Shown here: in pieces, positions 48,001 to 54,000 of the stretch
Position numbering within the stretch: position 1 is the stretch's first letter
How the letters are laid out: each line of letters begins with the position of its first letter
Assembly: GCF_023053635.1 (NCBI RefSeq)
Contig: NC_086175.1
Span: forward strand, 124,514,240 to 124,578,239
Reading direction: 5' to 3'
DNA from: Elgaria multicarinata webbii
Taxonomy: Eukaryota; Chordata; Lepidosauria; Squamata; Anguidae
DNA length: 64,000 nt
Position numbers and translations under genes: made by a program
The notes under the pieces: model-generated
The model's database searches: none
Told to the model about the DNA's origin: nothing
The model's input: the letters and a program-made list of their open reading frames with translations, nothing else

Positions 48001-51000
48001 ATATTGCTACAGTTCTGTAAGGGAGTACTGCTTTGTACAAGAACAAATTAATTGAGTTGCCCTAATCTGAAATGAAGCAAGATTCATTAAGTGCTCCCTG
48101 AATTAATTAAACAGAACAGCCAGGTATATGGTAAGTTGTAACATCAACCACTCCCCCGCCCCCTATGTCCTTTGAAGTGCATCTAGACTGGGCTGTCAAC
48201 TGGGTTAAACTTTAAATGAAATGGTTGGTGGTTCTCAAGTATGTGAACTGATCAGTATTGTGGGTCATTAAGGACTGTGGGTGGGGAGAATAGAAAGTTG
48301 GCTCAGAATGTCTTGGGGCACGTGGCTGCTCAGCCCCATGAAGACTCAGAGGCTCAATGATTAATCACTGCTTTCAGTCAATACCATTCGAAGCAATACG
48401 GATAGTTAATCAGTCAGTAGTGCCTGCAGTCTCCTGTTGTTGTTTACACAGTGCTCTTAATCTGCAAAATTCTATCATCTATACGAACATAAGAAGAGCC
48501 ATGCTGGATCAGATCAAAGGTCCATCTAGCCCAGCACTCTGTCCATACAGTGGCCAAACAGCTGTTGATGGGAAATCTACAAGCAGGATAGGAGTACAAC
48601 AGAACCTCCCACCCATGTTCCCCAGCAACTGATGTACATAGGCTTTCTGCCTCTGAAACTGGAGGTAGCACGTAGCCATCAGGACTAGTAGCCATGGAGA
48701 GCCTTCTCCTCCAGGAATTTATCCAACCCACTTTTAAAGCCATCCAAATTGGTGGCCATCACCACATCTCGTGGTAGCGAATTCCACAGTTTAACACTGC
48801 GTTGTGTGAAGAAGTCCTTCCTTTGATCTGTCCATGAATCAGCTTCATGGGATGACCCCAGGGTCTAGTATTATGAGAGAGGGGAAAAAATGTCTCCCTA
48901 TCCACATTCTCCATTCTATGCATAATTTTGTACACCTCTATCATGTCTCCCCTTAGCCTCGTTTTTCCCCAAGCTAAACAATCCTAGTTGTTGTAACCTT
49001 CCTTCATAGGGGAGATGCTCCAGCCCCTTAATCATTTTAGTTGCTCTTTTCTGCACTTCCCCCCACCCCCAGCTCTAAAATATCCTTTTTTAGGTGTGGT
49101 GACCAGAACTGTACACAGTATTCTAAGTGTGGTCACACCACAGATTTGTATAAAGGTAGTATGATAAGTGGAAGTTTTATTCTCAGTTCCTTTTATCATG
49201 CCTAACATGGAGTTTGCCTTCTTTTCAGCAGCTACACACTGGGTGGACATTTTCATAGAGTTGTCCACCACAACCCCAAGATCTCTTTCTTGTCTATGTA
49301 GTGTTTGAAGGAATCATGCATATAATGGGTTGAATCCAGACTTAGGCCTCTTTAAAACAGACATATTGAAATCAATGGGACTTAGACAGTCTCGACTAAC
49401 TGAAGTCATGTCAATTTCAATGGGTCTACTTTAGATATGACCATGGGTGCTGTTATCACTAATAAGCAAAAGGCATTGTGCAGCCTTTTTTTTTTCTTTC
49501 TTCATTAACAGATTTGTTTTCCTGGTAGGGAAAACAAAGAAAGGAAGAAGCAGTGGGTAAACATGGGAAGGCTACATGTTGAAGACCACATTGTCTAGAT
49601 CCAACCACAAAATACCATAAATGAGGCAGTTTGATTGCACAATAAAAGTATCATCTGGATTGGAAGTACCCTAAGTTTAGATCCAATGCAACATCTGGAT
49701 TGTAACCCCTCAAAATAGACAAAAACTGGGGCTTAATTCTGTCCAGATTGCCTCTTCTCTCCTTCTGGTAGTCTAATAATATTGCTTGTTTGGAGAGCTC
49801 CTTCTAGAGCTCCTTTCAGTTTGCTTTTGGTTTTACCATCTCAAACAGTTTGTTGTTGGAAAAAGCGACAAACTTACCGCAGAAATTCCCGGATGTTTTC
49901 GGCTTTCATTTCTGTGAGAAGTTGCCTTCTTGCATTTTGAAAGACAGGAGCTTGGCCGGTCGATTTATCGACTGATTTCACACACCAACCTGCATGTCAC
50001 AGCAACAACAGTCAGTTCTGAGCCCCATATCCATTTGCACAACAGTGTTATAGGGGTCTACTGAGATCAGCAAAACGATCAGGGGTTCATTCACTCACTC
50101 ATCACCCAGCATTGCATATGGCCTCACCTGTCAACCACGCCTATCTGCTGTAAACAGAACAATAAAGACACACCAAGCTGAGGTTGAAAACTGCTACAGC
50201 AGCATTCGTTCCAATACTGATGCAGGTTTTCCCACACGTCCATGAATGTAGTCAAAACTGCACCATCTATGCACAAGAGCGAAGTATCAGCAGACTTAGG
50301 CTTGCTGAGGGACAAAGAATTCTAAAGCAAGAGATGCTTACATACAGCCCAATGATAACTCCATGTCAAGCCCAATGTTAACCGACTAAGAGAGATAAAG
50401 AGGGAAGTAAAACCTCTGACAACTGGAGTGGTTGGGCAAGGAGGAGGGAGGAAGAGGCCCAGGGGGCGTATTCGGACAACATGGAACCCCACAGTGGTTT
50501 GGTCGCTGTGGTGGAACCCAAAACCTCAGGTTCCTGTGTTCGCTGAGTGGTGGTCACAAACTCTCAAGACACAATTTCTCTCTCCTTAGATAAGTTTATT
50601 ATGAGCAGCGCTGCAAGGTGGCAGTCTGAGGAAACTGCCCAATAATTTCAGGAAATGTCAACATAGGGTCAGTTCTCCTTAGATACCATGGCAGAACTTT
50701 CCCACCAATCATAATACAGTTCTGAAAATGCAACAGCCAATAAGAAGCCAAGCATTTAGGCATGTACAGAGTATGAGCGCTTCTCTGACTAGAAGATACC
50801 ACAGTTACAGCAAAACATCTCTATCTGTTATTTTCTTGGTTATCTTTCCTTGCAGACATCCTCCACCCTCTGACTGCCGGGGTGGACAACGCCTATTTTG
50901 TCACATAGTTTCAGCATCAACTTAATTCTAAAAGCAATTGCAGCATTAAAAACAAGGTTTAAAGGAACAGGAAGCTATGAACTTTATGAACTATAGCTAA

Positions 51001-54000
51001 GGATGATAGGCCATTTTCCTATACCCATGGGCATAGTAAAAGAACCAGCTAAAATTCCAGGACATCGCCACTCTGTGGAGATGGTTACAGAGAGAACAGA
51101 CCTCCTGATACACGACTGGGCAACCACGCCACGCAGTGTGGTTAACTCACCAATCCCGAGGCACGCCCCCTGCTGGAGTCCTCAAGGACCAGAAGCCTTG
51201 CATCCCAGCAGTCTCTGCAGCAGAAAAGGATTCCTGGCAGCAACACTGGCTTTTATTTGGCTGACTGCAGGCCAAAGAATCATAGAATAGCATAGTTGGA
51301 AGGGGCCTACAAGGCCATCGAGTCCAACCCCCTGCTCAATGCAGGAATCCACCCTAAAGCATCCCTGACAAATGGTTGTCCGGCTGCCTCTTGAATGCCT
51401 CTAGAGTGGGAGAGCCCACAACCTCCCTAGGTAATCTGTCGAGCAGAGATGCATCTCTGTGGAACATCTCTGTAATCCACGTGTGCTCACTAGATAACAT
51501 AGTAAGCCATCTTGGAGCATGTGAACCCTTCTCCGTAGCATGGGTTACAAGGGTGGCTTAATGGGAGCACTTAACCCCTCATAGGTGGAAAAAAACACCC
51601 CCACATGACACACTAACCCTTTGTGGGTCACTCCCAGATGCTTCCCACCAAGGCTTAATGTGTCGTGCAAACCTAGCCATAGAGCTAAAAAGGACAGACA
51701 GAATGACCTTATTGCCTGGATAAGTAATTTCCTGATTCACTTTGGGAATCTATTTTAAAATATCCCGATGGATGGAACTAAGAGTTGCCCATAGAAATCA
51801 ATGGAGAAATCCAATATTTTAATGTAGCTGGGATTGGGCCCATGTAGGAAAACCCCAAATGGAGGATAATGCTCAAAAATAATTCAATGAGTAGACACAG
51901 AACACTGATATATTCTTGGGGGTGACAAAAGGAAAACCTGAGGGGGGAGCAATGGGAGGAAAGAATGGAATTACACACACCCCTCAGTGTCAGAACATCT
52001 CCTAAGGCATTCTACTGCTGGCCTGAAAGTCACCAGTCTATACAAAAAGAACCTCAGTATAAAACTTCTGAAATAGAGCAAGGGAAGTCAGAAGGTAGAA
52101 CTCCAGATGTTTTGGACTTCAGCTTCCACATGCCAATGCCACCATGGTCACGGATGCTGGGCGTTAAAAGTCCAAAACATCCGGAGATCTACTCTCAGCC
52201 CACTCCTGAGCTAGGGCTGCCTTCCCCCATCCTGATACCCTCCAGATGTCATGGACTATAAATCCCATCTGCCTCAGCCAGCATGACCAATGGTTGGGGT
52301 GATGAGAGCTGCAGTCTCAAATATATGGAAAACACCAGATTGCCTTCCCCTGCTCTAACCCTTATACCACATTGCTTCTCGGGCCAAGAACAGCCAGCCA
52401 GCCATGCACTCTTATCTAGTTCTTGACACAAACACACACAGTGAGATTTTTTTGCAGATACAGGTAGTCAGGGTTGTTCATCAAACTCCCCCCACCCACC
52501 CCGGGCAGCTGTGCTACACCGGTGGTGCCCTCGCTTTGTGAGTCAGGGCATGCATACTGGCCTGCCTTCGACAGAAAGCCCTTTAGCAGCATAAAACAAA
52601 ACCAGGAGTTTGAACTGTGCCTGAAAAGCGTTATTGTGGAAGCTGAAGAACTGGCGTAACATGCTGTCTCTGAGCCGCTGCTCGGGAATAAAAGGTTACC
52701 ACCTCCCTTTTTATCACCTCTTTTGTTCTCCGTAAGCAATACAGCAAAAACATTTCCAAATTGCTCCCTTTGTGTATTTGTGAACAGGAGGGGGGGGGGC
52801 GGGAACAAGCATGTTCGTGAATCAGAAGCATTACGTAACGTTAGGTTTCAGCAGAGGTTTGCCTGCTTATAGCTGTGATGTATAAAACCCTCGCGTCTAC
52901 TATTCCCTCCACCCCCAATAAAAGAAAATGTGTTGAACAAATGAAACGGATTCATTTCAGGACAGGGTATTATCTAGTTCAGTATTGTCTGCTCTGATGG
53001 GTGGCAGCTCTCCAGGGGTTCCGGCCGAGGTCTTTCCCATCACTGCCTCTATTAATCGACCCCTGTCGTGAGCGCCGATAGAATCGGAGCCCAAACTGAG
53101 CTGTCATCGCTCTCCTGACATCATTACCCACCCTTCTTCCATGAAGTTCAGAGCAGCATGCATGCGATCCCACTTGCTAGTTCATCCTCACAACAACCCT
53201 GTAGGTTGTTTCTGGCTGAATGGTAATTTGAACCTGGGTCTCACCTGTCCTAGTCCAACTCCCTAAACAGTATTCTACTCTGTGATGCTCAAAGTGGAAA
53301 TGAACTGCAACAAAACATCGGAAGCTAATAAAAAGTACCTCCAAAGCAGAAAGATTTGGTGCCTAGGCTGGCTTCAGCCCCTGACACCCCCTCCCCTTTC
53401 AAAGGGATCACACAAACCCTACTTACTGAAGGGGAGTAAGGGACCAGTGGGTGGAACTCAGCTTAATGAATGGGACTGGAGGGCTAGGACCGAATTCATT
53501 TTCTATCGGACATGAAGGGCCTGCAACAAAATGTTGCAGTATGGAGTACTCCTGTTCAGGATTCCAGTCAGCCATTGCTTTTTCCAAGATCCTCCATTTC
53601 ACCCCTCCCCCACTATGTGGCCAACAAGCATACTCAGTCCTCACTGGGTTGTTTTATGGGGGGGGGGGTTTTCTCCCGCTAGGATTTCTACCCTCAAAGT
53701 TCCATTGTACTTCTGGAAATCTTCAGGTCCTCCTGAAGTAGAGCTGCTTGGTCATTTAAGGCCCTGAACTTCATGGTCTAGCGTCTTCCTTTCTGTCCAT
53801 TTCATGAGGAAAAGGCGGGTAATAATAATAATAAGCATTTCTTCACTTGTGAAACACACAGCTAACATTTCTCTTGCCTTCCCACATACCATCAAGGGTG
53901 ATTCAATGCTTTACAGCTGCTTCTGAATTCCTGATAAAGAATCATAGAATAGCAGAGTTAGAAGGGGCCTACAAGGCCATCGAGTCCAACTCAATGCAGG

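Noticed and set aside
50468-51677. A 1.2-kb MITE-like element between ATTCGGACAACATGG and TAATGTGTCGTGCAAACC
   Set aside because: The two ends match each other poorly, no duplication is seen, and a CR1 lies inside, so the pairing may be chance.
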